64,000 nucleotides of DNA from GCA-2725625 sp964574215 (GTDB taxonomy: Bacteria; Pseudomonadota; Alphaproteobacteria; Rhodospirillales; UBA2165), in contig CAZNLR010000020.1 in NCBI GenBank assembly GCA_964574215.1, positions 14,398-78,397 on the forward strand. The letters run 5' to 3'. Shown piece by piece: positions 36,531 to 45,725 of this stretch. Under the pieces are notes generated by a model, which did not search any database, had not been told where the DNA came from, and saw only the letters and a program-made list of their open reading frames with translations. Numbering within the stretch: the first letter of the stretch is position 1; every line of letters starts with the position of its first letter. The translations under genes and the position numbers were made by a program.

Positions 36531-37940
36531 TTATGAGTCTTTTGCTTGAAGCCGTTCAAGTATTTTACGAAATACGACAAGCGGAGCATGGTCGCGCATC
36601 ATTGTTATCGGCACGCTGAAATGACCCCGCCGCCAGTCAAATCGATTGTCCGGCGGCACCCGCCACTCATCCAGCAGGGCGACGCCTGCGTCATACGGCG
36701 TGACGTCATCGAGATATCCCAAAACGGAAACGACATTTTCCGGAGCGACGACGGTTGGGCCATGGGTCTCCAACAACGTCATAAGTTTTTGGGTGGTTTC
36801 GGGAGTCCAGCCGGCGGCGGCGGTTTGGTTTTGAACCCCCCATACCCGTGAAAGACGCCCTCGGTACATGGCGTCGCCGACACCCCGGCTATGGGTAATC
36901 AGGATCATCGCATCAGGATGGAACCGTTCCGGCCAATGCTTGGCGCGGTCGGCCACCAAATGCGCCGTCATGGAACCCAGGCTGCTGCCGCCGACGGCAA
37001 CAGGACCGGTTGACGTCGAGCGGCACCAATCGATCAATACCGCCCATTCCAATATTGCCGCTGAAAAATGATCGATGGGACCGCAAGGCGAGGTGGCGAT
37101 AAAACGCTCGCCGCTAAATCGCCCTTCAGGCAAACGGCGTCCGTGCGACGGAGCCTCGGGCCTGACGACCCGTATACCCATTTCCACCAAGGCCTCGACT
37201 TCGTCGATCAACCCCCGCCAGTGGTCGAATTCGACGCAGATACCGTGTCCGAAAATGAGTGTCGGCGGATTGTCGACATTTTTGGGCTCATGCACGCGCA
37301 CCGTTACGACGTCGTTCAGGCGCGTCGACGGCGATTGAAATCTCAACCAATAATCAGGACCGACGGTACCGGCGAATATCCGTGACTTGGTCACCTGGGG
37401 CATATCCTCCGGCAGGTCGGTCATTTTCTGCGGCTGCTCAAGCCAGGACTGATAGGATTGAACCGCTGCCTCGGGCGTCGTTATCTGCCACTTAATCGGA
37501 GAAATTTTTTGACTGATGCCGAGAGGAAGAAATTTAAAGCGCATTTCGTTGTATTGATGACGGCGCTCCAAGCGTTCCTGTTCAATATCCAACAGTTGTT
37601 CCGGCGAATTTTCGGTGCCGCCGAAAAAGGCTGCCTCCCATCGGTCATTGGCCTGGCGGGCGAGGGTGCGGCGGGTTTCAAATTGTTTCAAAATCCGGCC
37701 CAATTTTTTCTCTACGGAAGGCGAAGCAGCAAAATCAATTTCAGACAGGAATTTTTCCACGGACCCGTCGGCGATCCGGGCCGCTGCCCACATCCTTGAG
37801 ACGGGAAAATACCAACGATCCAATAGTTTCAGCGACAACCGATCGAACCAGGGCTTTGCCAGGAGAGAGCCCAATGGTGATCTAAGCCAGGAATTCAAAA
37901 TTGTTTGGCTGGAAAAGTGTCGAATATCTGGTTGGGACAT
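36531..37940 (-). CDS. Alpha/beta hydrolase, 469 aa
   Basis: The catalytic core shows FGHGICVEFDHW near the oxyanion strand and the nucleophile elbow GGSSLGSM, with a late HFSVP or DHAPL segment that may supply the His. A roughly 170-residue N-terminal helical extension precedes the hydrolase domain. Its start overlaps the stop of the acyltransferase gene by one base (TAATG), which implies coupled translation. A lipid or ester substrate is likely from this pairing, but the actual one is unknown. Confidence 0.7.
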   Translation of the reverse strand: MSQPDIRHFSSQTILNSWLRSPLGSLLAKPWFDRLSLKLLDRWYFPVSRMWAAARIADGSVEKFLSEIDFAASPSVEKKLGRILKQFETRRTLARQANDRWEAAFFGGTENSPEQLLDIEQERLERRHQYNEMRFKFLPLGISQKISPIKWQITTPEAAVQSYQSWLEQPQKMTDLPEDMPQVTKSRIFAGTVGPDYWLRFQSPSTRLNDVVTVRVHEPKNVDNPPTLIFGHGICVEFDHWRGLIDEVEALVEMGIRVVRPEAPSHGRRLPEGRFSGERFIATSPCGPIDHFSAAILEWAVLIDWCRSTSTGPVAVGGSSLGSMTAHLVADRAKHWPERFHPDAMILITHSRGVGDAMYRGRLSRVWGVQNQTAAAGWTPETTQKLMTLLETHGPTVVAPENVVSVLGYLDDVTPYDAGVALLDEWRVPPDNRFDWRRGHFSVPITMMRDHAPLVVFRKILERLQAKDS

Positions 37941-39403
37941 TAGTTTAACGTGGGCTCCGGCGCGCTCATATGGGTTGCAGGCTCTCCGGAGGCATCCAAG
38001 GCGGCGGGCGGAAAATGGGCAATCGAATTTGCGTAGTATCTCAACAAATCTTGATTTTCAGAAATGGCGGCGATGAGTCCATCCGATTCTGTATTTATTA
38101 ATTGCCGTTTGAACAATGCCTCAAAACCCTTGTCAATTATAGCGTCCTCTTCGCCTTCAGGAATCGCAATATGCGCGCCGCTTTTCGCTAAATCCAGCAA
38201 CAATTGTTGCGCTTCCGCTTTAATTTCCAACTCGGTCATCGGGCGGTCCGCGCGGCAAAGGACATTGGCGATGACGGGTACGCCCAAAACCGGCACCACC
38301 TTTCTGATTTCAGTCATAATGTCTTCAGCCAATTGCTCGACGCACTTAAACCGTTCCGGTTTATCCAATTTGCGATAGTCCATGTTGTGTTCGGCCAGCC
38401 ATTTCTTGAAAGAAATAGGCGATCCGAAACTGGCGCTGGCGGCGCCGAGTAGGGATTGTTTGTTCACCACGAGAAACTTTAAATGTTTGAATGCCGTGCT
38501 GAAAAATGAACCCAAAATAAATTTGGCGCTGCTACCGCGAAAGTCCTTATTTTTGTCGCCGGTCAGCGTGGCGGCCTCAAACACCCAATCATAATTAACC
38601 CCGACGGGCACGAACATGATGTCGGTTTTTCCTTCGGGATCGAATGTCTTGGTAATGTAGCCCAGCATGCCGTATTTGGGGTCGCCGACAGTGCCGTCCC
38701 GGGACAATTGCCCCTCGGCAAACACGGCGTGGGGAACACAAGCTTCGGTCGCCATTTGAACATAGCGCTCCAATACTTTGCGGTAGAGAGGATCACCGGC
38801 GTCGCGCCTTAAAATATAGGCCCCGGCAATTCGCATCAGCTGATTAAACGGCCAGACGCGAGCCCATTCCCCGGCGCCGACCGAAAGTGTCGTGTTGCGT
38901 GAGGCGAGATAAGTAACCAGCAAATAGTCAATGTTCGACCGGTGATTCATAATTAGGACGATCGCCGTATTCGGGGTCAGCGCCTCGTAGGCTTTTTCAT
39001 CTGTATGACCGAGCCGGACGCGATAAAACGTTCTGAGTATTTTCTTGAAAATCCAAATACCGATGCGGAAATAAAAATAAGCGTTGAAAGCCGGAACCAT
39101 TTCCCTGGCATAGGTTGCCACGGTCGCCATCACTGCGCTTCGCGGCATGTCTCTTTCCGCCGCTACGACATCAACGGCGGCCATAACTTCAGGGTCGTAG
39201 GTCAATCTGTCGATCAACACTTTTCTTTTGGTGATTTGAAATGTTGGCAGTTCAAGACTGAGATGCGCATTGACGTCCTCGATCATGCGATTGATGCGGC
39301 GGCGCAATATCCAGCGAACGGCGGGCAAACATAAATTGTTCAGAAATGCAAATACGGCGAGGGCGGCAACGACAACAACCAGCCAAATCGGCAGTGTAAT
39401 CAC
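37940..39403 (-). CDS. PlsB-like glycerol-3-phosphate/lysophosphatidate acyltransferase, 487 aa
   Basis: One N-terminal membrane segment (VVVVAALAVFAFLNNLCL) precedes the acyltransferase domain. The catalytic motif H-x4-D occurs as NHRSNIDYLL, and the glycerol-phosphate-binding block as EGQLSRDG, close to EGxRSRxG. These enzymes add the first or second acyl chain in phospholipid synthesis. It is shorter than E. coli PlsB (about 800 residues), as in many alphaproteobacterial paralogues. It forms an operon with the alpha/beta hydrolase downstream. Confidence 0.8.
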   Translation of the reverse strand: MITLPIWLVVVVAALAVFAFLNNLCLPAVRWILRRRINRMIEDVNAHLSLELPTFQITKRKVLIDRLTYDPEVMAAVDVVAAERDMPRSAVMATVATYAREMVPAFNAYFYFRIGIWIFKKILRTFYRVRLGHTDEKAYEALTPNTAIVLIMNHRSNIDYLLVTYLASRNTTLSVGAGEWARVWPFNQLMRIAGAYILRRDAGDPLYRKVLERYVQMATEACVPHAVFAEGQLSRDGTVGDPKYGMLGYITKTFDPEGKTDIMFVPVGVNYDWVFEAATLTGDKNKDFRGSSAKFILGSFFSTAFKHLKFLVVNKQSLLGAASASFGSPISFKKWLAEHNMDYRKLDKPERFKCVEQLAEDIMTEIRKVVPVLGVPVIANVLCRADRPMTELEIKAEAQQLLLDLAKSGAHIAIPEGEEDAIIDKGFEALFKRQLINTESDGLIAAISENQDLLRYYANSIAHFPPAALDASGEPATHMSAPEPTLN

Positions 39404-39664
39404 AAAATATCCCCCGTCAGTTGGCGACTAATTATACATACTATCTAACTCTTGGGGTAAACCCTAGTTTGCTTGTTCGAATTTGTCTATCGGCGGAATC
39501 ATCCTGTTCCGCTATATGAAATTTGAAAAAACTGGTTTGTTTCGGGTTGGGACCCGCACTTTTTTGAAGTGAGTGCTCAAATTTGCCATGAACGTTCACT
39601 TGCGGAGCTCAGCCGAACCGGATAAAAGGCGCACCAGACGCACAATTATGTAAGAACCATTCCT

Positions 39665-40775
39665 ATGCGGGCGGAAATCGAATCCCAGGTTAGTGAAATC
39701 AAGCAGTCGGTAGAGCTGCTGAGGAGGCGGCTTTGACTACGACAACGCCGTCCGCCGCCTGGACGAGTTAAACGCGCTCGCCGAGGACCCGAAATTCTGG
39801 GACAACCCTTCATTAGCCCAATCCCTGATGCGGGAACGGACGCGACTGGAGACGGGAATCACGTCGGTTGACGAGATCGAGACCGAACTTTCCGACAATG
39901 TTGAACTCATCGGACTGGTTGAAACCGAGGACGACGCCGACGTCGTTCAGGAAGCCGAAACGGCAATCGGAGAGCTCGCCGGTAAAGTCGAAAAGGCGCG
40001 CTTGCAGGCCCTGTTGTCGGGCGAAGCCGACGGCAATGACTGTTACCTCGAAGTCCATGCGGGCGCCGGCGGCACCGAGGCCCAGGATTGGGCGCAGATG
40101 CTGCTGCGCATGTATGCCAGGTGGGCGGAAAGCCACGGCTACAAGATCGAATGGCTGGAAGAAAGCGCCGGCGAGGAAGCGGGCCTCAAATCCGCTACCA
40201 TCCGGGTCAACGGCCCGGACGCCTATGGCTGGCTCAAAACCGAAAGCGGCGTCCACCGACTGGTGCGCATTTCACCTTTCGATTCCAGCGCCCGCCGGCA
40301 TACCAGTTTCTCTTCAATCTGGATTTATCCGGTGATCGACGAAAACATCGAAGTGGAAGTCGAAGAAAAAGATCTGCGCATCGACACCTACCGGGCGTCG
40401 GGCGCCGGCGGCCAGCACGTCAACAAAACCGATTCGGCCATCCGCATCACCCATATTCCCACAGGCATCGTCGTCCAATGCCAAAACGACCGATCCCAGC
40501 ACCGCAACCGGGCGGCGGCCTACGACATGCTGCGCGCCCGCCTTTATGAAGTCGAATTGCAAAAGCGCGAGGAAGAGGCCCAGGCCGAGCACGACGCGAA
40601 AACAGATATCGGCTGGGGTCACCAGATCAGGTCCTATGTCCTGCAACCCTATCAAATGGTCAAGGATCTGCGCACCGAGGTGGAGACCTCCAATACCCAG
40701 GCCGTCCTGGATGGTGACCTGGACGCTTTCATGGCCGCCGCCCTGGCTGCCCGCATCGAAGGCGACGCCAGTTAA
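39665..40775 (+). CDS. prfB: Peptide chain release factor 2, with programmed +1 frameshift
   Basis: Translation starts at ATG 39665 (MRAEIESQVSEIKQ) and meets an in-frame TGA at 39734. A +1 shift at CTT TGA C continues at 39735 as DYDNAVRRLDELNALAEDP, giving 369 residues (join 39665-39733 and 39735-40775). The stop-codon-recognition SPF occurs in VRISPFDSSARRHTSF, and the catalytic GGQ in ASGAGGQHVNKTD. RF2 ends translation at UGA and UAA. An ORF caller without frameshift handling would report only the downstream part. The stop overlaps the left REP palindrome. Confidence 0.95.
39722..39737 (+). promoter_or_regulatory. prfB autoregulatory frameshift site
   Basis: AGGAGG (Shine-Dalgarno-like) is followed by a three-base spacer CGG and then CTT TGA C, the same arrangement as in E. 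coli prfB. Scarce RF2 slows termination at the UGA and lets the ribosome slip +1 to make RF2, a known negative feedback. Confidence 0.95.
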
Positions 40776-40835
40776 AAAAGTGTACCAGGAATAATTACGC
40801 AAAAATCAGGGAAATTATTCCTGGTACACTTTTTT
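40774..40835. repeat. REP-like palindrome, left copy
   Basis: Perfect 23-base inverted repeat (arms 40774-40796 and 40813-40835) with a 16-base loop and a T run. It begins within the prfB stop codon and could act as its terminator. The arm core GTGTACCAGGAATAATT is identical to that of the right copy at 41557. Confidence 0.9.
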
Positions 40836-40893
40836 TTATAATTTATTTTCGGAATCTGGGAAAAATGGCCTCTAGCCCCGCCATAATCGGAGT

Positions 40894-41553
40894 ATGCCGA
40901 GAAAACCACGCCTCATTGTACCCGATATGCCGCATCACGTTACTCAACGGGGAACCCGGCGCCAACCAGTGTTCTTTAGTCCGCGGGATTACGCCATTTA
41001 CAAAGCGCTACTCGCCGAGTGGTGTGAGCGGGCGAATATCCAAATCTGGGCCTATTGCCTGATGCCCAATCATATTCACCTTATTGCCGTTCCCAGTGAT
41101 GTAGAAAGTTTGAGCCGGGCGGTTGGTGCGGTTCACCGGCGCTACGCCCGGTATATCAACAAACGGGAGGAATGGACCGGTCATCTCTGGCAGGAGCGTT
41201 ATTACGCCTGCGTTCTGGACGAGAGCCATCTTCTAGCGGCGGTGCGCTATATCGAGCAAAATCCCGTCCGTTCAGGGCTGGCCAACAGAGCCCAGGATTG
41301 GCAATGGAGCAGCACGCGCGCTCACTTGACCGGATTGGACGACGAGATTGTGGTAGTAGATCCGATGCGGGCCTACATATCCAATTGGACCGCTTATTTA
41401 GAGAAAGTGCCCAACGATGAACATGTGCTCAATCTGCGCCAAGGCACGAAATACGGTATGCCGGTCGGTCAGGAGATGTTCGTCGCCAATCTGGAAAAAC
41501 GTTTTGGTATGGTTCTCAGAATTCCAAAAATCGGTCGCCCAAAAAGTGCATGA
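40894..41553 (+). mobile_element. REP-associated tyrosine transposase (RAYT, Y1_Tnp family), 219 aa
   Basis: The N-terminal MPHHVTQRGTRRQPVF, the HUH-type metal-binding pair in MPNHIHLI, the candidate nucleophile tyrosine in RRYARYIN, and GHLWQERYYACVLDE with RYIEQNPVRSGL are diagnostic of RAYT proteins. These are single-copy relatives of IS200/IS605 transposases linked to the spread of REP palindromes. The gene lies precisely between two same-orientation palindromes, in the gap between convergent prfB and the DUF455 gene. All catalytic residues appear intact. Confidence 0.9.
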
Positions 41554-41556
41554 TAC

Positions 41557-41612
41557 AAAGTGTACCAGGAATAATTACGTAAAAATTCGTGAAATTATTC
41601 CTGGTACACTTT
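41557..41612. repeat. REP-like palindrome, right copy
   Basis: A 20-base perfect inverted repeat (41557-41576 and 41593-41612) with arms identical to the left copy. The 16-base loop differs at four positions. It lies between the RAYT stop and the stop of the convergent DUF455 gene (41613-41615), so it may terminate both. Confidence 0.9.
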
Positions 41613-42425
41613 TTATTTTGCCAGCGGTTCGTAGTATTCGGGTTTGAATCCGGCCTGGGTGCGGGTATCCGTTGCGAAGGGGCGTTTGATCTGGCCCTTG
41701 AAACGGGTGCGGACCGTGTCCTGAAAGGTTGATGCCGGGTCGAGTCCTCTCCGGTCACATAAATAGTCGAACCATCTGACTCCCGCCGCCACGTGGGCGA
41801 TTTCCTCTCGGGCTATTTTTTCGAGAACACCGGCGCCCAGGTCGTCACCGGCGTCCCTTAGCTTTTTTATGGTTGCCGGGGTGGTGTCCAAACCTCTGGC
41901 TTCCAGGACCATGGGAACAACGGCCAGGCGGGCCAGCAGATCGTCAGCGGTTTGTTCCGCCGCCTCCCACAACCCGTCATGGGCCGGCAGGTCGCCATAG
42001 GCGGCACCGTGTTTGTTCAGATACCTCTCTGTTAGATCGAAGTGCCGGGCCTCGTCCTCGGCGACGGTGATCCAGTCAGTGTAAAATTCCTCCGGCATAT
42101 TTTCCTGATTAAACCGAACGACGATATCCCAGGCGAGATCGATGGCGTTCAACTCGATATGCGCTATGGCGTGCATCAGGGCGATACGTCCCTTTTCGCC
42201 TCTCAGCCGGCGGCGGGGCATTTTTCCGGGTGCCAGAAGCTCGGGCGTGTTAGGGCGGGAAGGACGGCCTTCCAAAATTCGATCACCGAATTGGCGCAGT
42301 TCCCCTTGACGCCACAACAAAGCGACATCTTCCGTCAACTTAATTTTTGCGGCCGGACTGGGTTCGTTCAGCACGGCGCAGGCGGCTGCGCTCAATGAAC
42401 CATATGATGAAGATGATGCCCGCAA
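41613..42425 (-). CDS. DUF455 ferritin-like protein, 270 aa
   Basis: Helical protein with repeated metal-ligand patterns HIELNAIDLAWD, EDEARHFDL and EEIAHVAAG, the di-iron layout of the ferritin-like superfamily as found in DUF455 proteins. Relatives include MiaE-type hydroxylases, but the substrate of this group is not established. No signal peptide, so cytoplasmic. Its stop codon abuts the right REP palindrome. Confidence 0.8.
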   Translation of the reverse strand: MRASSSSYGSLSAAACAVLNEPSPAAKIKLTEDVALLWRQGELRQFGDRILEGRPSRPNTPELLAPGKMPRRRLRGEKGRIALMHAIAHIELNAIDLAWDIVVRFNQENMPEEFYTDWITVAEDEARHFDLTERYLNKHGAAYGDLPAHDGLWEAAEQTADDLLARLAVVPMVLEARGLDTTPATIKKLRDAGDDLGAGVLEKIAREEIAHVAAGVRWFDYLCDRRGLDPASTFQDTVRTRFKGQIKRPFATDTRTQAGFKPEYYEPLAK

Positions 42426-42502
42426 GCGACGACTCCCTTGATACGATTAATGCACCCGTTGAATTCATGCCGTAACGTTATTTCGGGGGAAGGTGATAGC
42501 AA

Positions 42503-42622
42503 ATGGACGACAAATTGCAAAAGGTAATGGGCGAGCATGAATTTGGGTGTGGTAATTCTCAGGTCAAAGGAAACAAATTTGTCGGCGAATGCAATGTGGA
42601 ACTGTTGCGCCTGGTTGGCTGA
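42503..42622 (+). CDS. Possible small protein, 39 aa
   Basis: An ATG at 42503 is preceded by AAGGTGATAG, a very good Shine-Dalgarno sequence six bases away. The frame is 40 codons including TGA at 42620. The product begins MDDKLQKVMGEHEFGCGNSQ and has two cysteines. It is on the plus strand between two minus-strand genes, so it would need its own promoter. No family recognised; evidence is the start context only. Confidence 0.4.
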   Translation: MDDKLQKVMGEHEFGCGNSQVKGNKFVGECNVELLRLVG

Positions 42623-42645
42623 ATAGCTGAGTGACTTTATTCTTT

Positions 42646-45600
42646 TTAACTTGTATTTTCGGCGGGAAATTCGATCAATTCCCGGTAAATTTCGTAGACC
42701 TCATCCGCCGTCTTCCGCATATGCTCTTCCAGAGCCTCGAAGCTTTCGCAATCGCCGGATTTTGCCAGCGCATGTTTTAAAGCCTCGGGAATTTCAGACT
42801 GCCGTTCAGGCTTGAAGTACCCTTCGATGGTCAAACGCAGCATTCCCTGGACGGCTTGCCAGAGGTGGAGCGCCGATTGGAGCGTTTGTTCCTGGTTGTC
42901 CGCCAACCGACCGGCTTCATTAAGTTTGGTGAGAGCCTCACCGGTATTTGTCGACAAAATGCCGGGGTGCTCGTGAGCGTTTCGAAGTTGCAGATATTGG
43001 GCGATAAATTCGATATCCACCAGCCCGCCTCTGATGTCCTTGATATCCCATATGAAGTCCGTATGCCGTTCCCCGTCGATGCGGGTTCTCATATCCGCCA
43101 CTTCGTTCAACAGGCTCTCGTTGTCACGGGAACTTGTAAGTGTGTCTTTAATAATCCGGGAAATATCGGCTTCCAGGGCATCCGACCCGCAAATGACCCT
43201 GGCGCGGGACAAAGCCATATGCTCCCAGGTCCAGGATTTATCCTGATGATATTGGATAAATGCATTTAAATGGGATGCGATCGGGCCGGCATTACCGGAT
43301 GGTCTTAAGCGCATATCGACTTCATAGAGTACGCCCTCGGTGGTGGGGGCGGTAATTGAATTGATCAGACGCTGACTGAACCGGGCGAAATATTGACTTG
43401 GCGGCAATGGTCTGTCGCCGTCCGATTGGGTTACATCATCGTCGTGACGGTAGACAAAAATAAGATCGAGGTCCGAGGACGGCGTCATGGCATAGCCGCC
43501 CAATTTTCCCATCGCCAATACGACCCATTCCGCCCCGGCAATATGTCCGTGCCGCTCCGTGAATTGGTCGAATACGTGGTCCAGAAGATTGTCGATCGCC
43601 GATACTGCAACGTCGCTTAAAAGCCGCCCGATTGAGGCCCAGTCAAGCCGGTGGCGCAGGGCATGAACGCCGATTTGAAGTCTACGGTCATTGGCCCACC
43701 GGCGGACGACGTCGAGAACATCTTCGAAATTGTCCGCCCGTCTTGTCAAAATTTCCAGCTCCGCTTTCATGTCTTCGGGCGTGGGCAGGTGATCGAAAAA
43801 ATCGCGGTCCAGGACACTTTCGAGAACAGCCGGATTGCGTCCCAAATGTTCCGCCAGTCGGGGAGCGCTGCCGAGAACTTCGGCCAATAGCAAAAGCAGT
43901 TCCGGATAGGCATGGAACATGGAAAATAGCTGAATTCCGGACGGCAGGCCGGACAGAAATTCATCAAATTTGCGGAATGCGATATCGGGTTCGGGAACGC
44001 CGCCGAAAGCCGACAACAAAACCGGCATGAGTTCAGTCAAAATTTGACGTGACCGTTCGCTTCGCGTGGCGCGGTAACGGGCGTGGTGCCACCCGCGCAC
44101 GGTCTCGGCGACCATTTCAGGAGCTGTGAAACCCAGATTTAACAATGTCTCCAGGGTATCCGGGTCATCGTCGGCGCCGGTAAATATCAGATTTCCTGTA
44201 ACGTCGCCGTCTGTCGCTCCCTCGCCATTGAGGCTCGGCGCCTCTTCGAACAACTCGGCGTAATGTTTCTCGACCCGGTTGAGATGCTTCAGGAGTTCCT
44301 CCCGGAAGGTAAGATGATCCGGGTAGCCGAGAAATACCGCCAGCTTCTCTACGCCGTCCGTATCGTTGGGCAAATTATGGGTTTGCTGGTCGTCGATCAT
44401 TTGAATGCGGTGTTCGACCCGGCGCAAAAACCAATAGGATTCATCCAACTCCTCCGCGGCACTGCTATCGATCTGACCGGTTTCGGCGAGCGCCCGCAGC
44501 GCGTCGCGGGTTTTTCGTTGGCGCAGTTCGGGAATGCGGCCTCCCCAAATCAGTTGTTGCGTTTGGGCGAAAAACTCGATTTCCCGTATGCCGCCCCTGC
44601 CCAGTTTGACATTGTGTCCTTCGACGGCGATCTCGGCGCCACCCCGGTGCGCGTTGATTTGACGCTTGATGGAATGAACGTCCTGGATGCTGGCGAAGTC
44701 GAGATATTTGCGCCAGATAAAGGGCCGAAGACGTTCAAGAAAATCTTCTCCCGCCTTGATATCTCCCGCCAGGGGCCGCGCTTTGATCATGGCGGCGCGT
44801 TCCCAATTTTGGCCGATACTTTCGTAATATGTCTCTGCGGCCATGACGGAGACAGCCGGCGGGGTGGATCCCGGATCGGGCCTTAACCGCAGATCGGTTC
44901 GGAAAACATATCCATCTTCGGTGCGTTCCGAGAGAATCTTTACTAAATCCCTGGTCAACCGGACGAAACCCTTTTGCAAATTATCCGGTTGATCCGTTTG
45001 AATGAGCTCGGGATCGTAAAAAACTATGAGATCAATATCGCTGGAATAGTTAAGTTCTCCGGCGCCCAATTTTCCCATACCGAGGACGATGAGTCCTGAT
45101 CCGCTTTCCGGACGATCCGTATCCTCAAGTCGGATGAAACCGGATGCCGCCATTTTCGACAGCAAATAACGCGCGGCGGTTTGGATGGAGGCCTCGGCAA
45201 ACCGGCTCAATGCTTGCGTAACTTGGGCGCCGGTCCAAATATTTGCGATATCCGCACTGGCAATTGCCAAGGCCGCCCGTTGCCGGCATTGACGCAAGAT
45301 TTTCATCAAGGTGGCAACGTCGGATTCGCCGATGGCGTAATGTTCAACTTTTTCCAAAATGTTAACGAATACTTCGTCCGGACCGTCCATAATCAAGCTG
45401 TGGCAGAATGCGGGATCGCGGATCGCGCATTGGCTCAGAAAAGGACTGTTGCCTAAAACGGCGGCGAGAAAATCACTGGATGGAGGCTTTTCGCCCAGTG
45501 ACTCGATTGCGGAAACCAACTCATCGCCGTCTTGGTGATTTTGCTGCTTTGCAGCTTCAACAAGCCTTTCCAATCCAAGTTCTACGCGTTCGGGGTGCGC

Positions 45601-45648
45601 CGGCTTGGGTAAATCAACGGCTTCGGTTAAAAAAGTTGGTTGATGCAT
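42646..45648 (-). CDS. glnE: Bifunctional glutamine synthetase adenylyltransferase/deadenylase, 1000 aa
   Basis: Two nucleotidyltransferase domains are visible: GMGKLGAGELNYSSDIDLIVF in the N-terminal half (deadenylase) and AMGKLGGYAMTPSSDLDLIFVY in the C-terminal half (adenylylating). Each has the GS-x-D-x-D style aspartates. A PII-type signal chain controls both activities, which switch glutamine synthetase off and on in response to nitrogen. Length matches the family. Confidence 0.95.
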   Translation of the reverse strand: MHQPTFLTEAVDLPKPAHPERVELGLERLVEAAKQQNHQDGDELVSAIESLGEKPPSSDFLAAVLGNSPFLSQCAIRDPAFCHSLIMDGPDEVFVNILEKVEHYAIGESDVATLMKILRQCRQRAALAIASADIANIWTGAQVTQALSRFAEASIQTAARYLLSKMAASGFIRLEDTDRPESGSGLIVLGMGKLGAGELNYSSDIDLIVFYDPELIQTDQPDNLQKGFVRLTRDLVKILSERTEDGYVFRTDLRLRPDPGSTPPAVSVMAAETYYESIGQNWERAAMIKARPLAGDIKAGEDFLERLRPFIWRKYLDFASIQDVHSIKRQINAHRGGAEIAVEGHNVKLGRGGIREIEFFAQTQQLIWGGRIPELRQRKTRDALRALAETGQIDSSAAEELDESYWFLRRVEHRIQMIDDQQTHNLPNDTDGVEKLAVFLGYPDHLTFREELLKHLNRVEKHYAELFEEAPSLNGEGATDGDVTGNLIFTGADDDPDTLETLLNLGFTAPEMVAETVRGWHHARYRATRSERSRQILTELMPVLLSAFGGVPEPDIAFRKFDEFLSGLPSGIQLFSMFHAYPELLLLLAEVLGSAPRLAEHLGRNPAVLESVLDRDFFDHLPTPEDMKAELEILTRRADNFEDVLDVVRRWANDRRLQIGVHALRHRLDWASIGRLLSDVAVSAIDNLLDHVFDQFTERHGHIAGAEWVVLAMGKLGGYAMTPSSDLDLIFVYRHDDDVTQSDGDRPLPPSQYFARFSQRLINSITAPTTEGVLYEVDMRLRPSGNAGPIASHLNAFIQYHQDKSWTWEHMALSRARVICGSDALEADISRIIKDTLTSSRDNESLLNEVADMRTRIDGERHTDFIWDIKDIRGGLVDIEFIAQYLQLRNAHEHPGILSTNTGEALTKLNEAGRLADNQEQTLQSALHLWQAVQGMLRLTIEGYFKPERQSEIPEALKHALAKSGDCESFEALEEHMRKTADEVYEIYRELIEFPAENTS

Positions 45649-45725
45649 TTCAATTAGTCCTTATATGTCGCAGACTGCGGGACCAAAGGGGAACGGTCAA
45701 GTGGCCGTAGAGTGGAGATTAATTT

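Noticed and set aside
39543..39565. CGGGT/ACCCG hairpin followed by CAC and T6 before prfB
   Set aside because: A stem of only five pairs and unclear purpose upstream of prfB, away from any plus-strand gene end. It may be chance.
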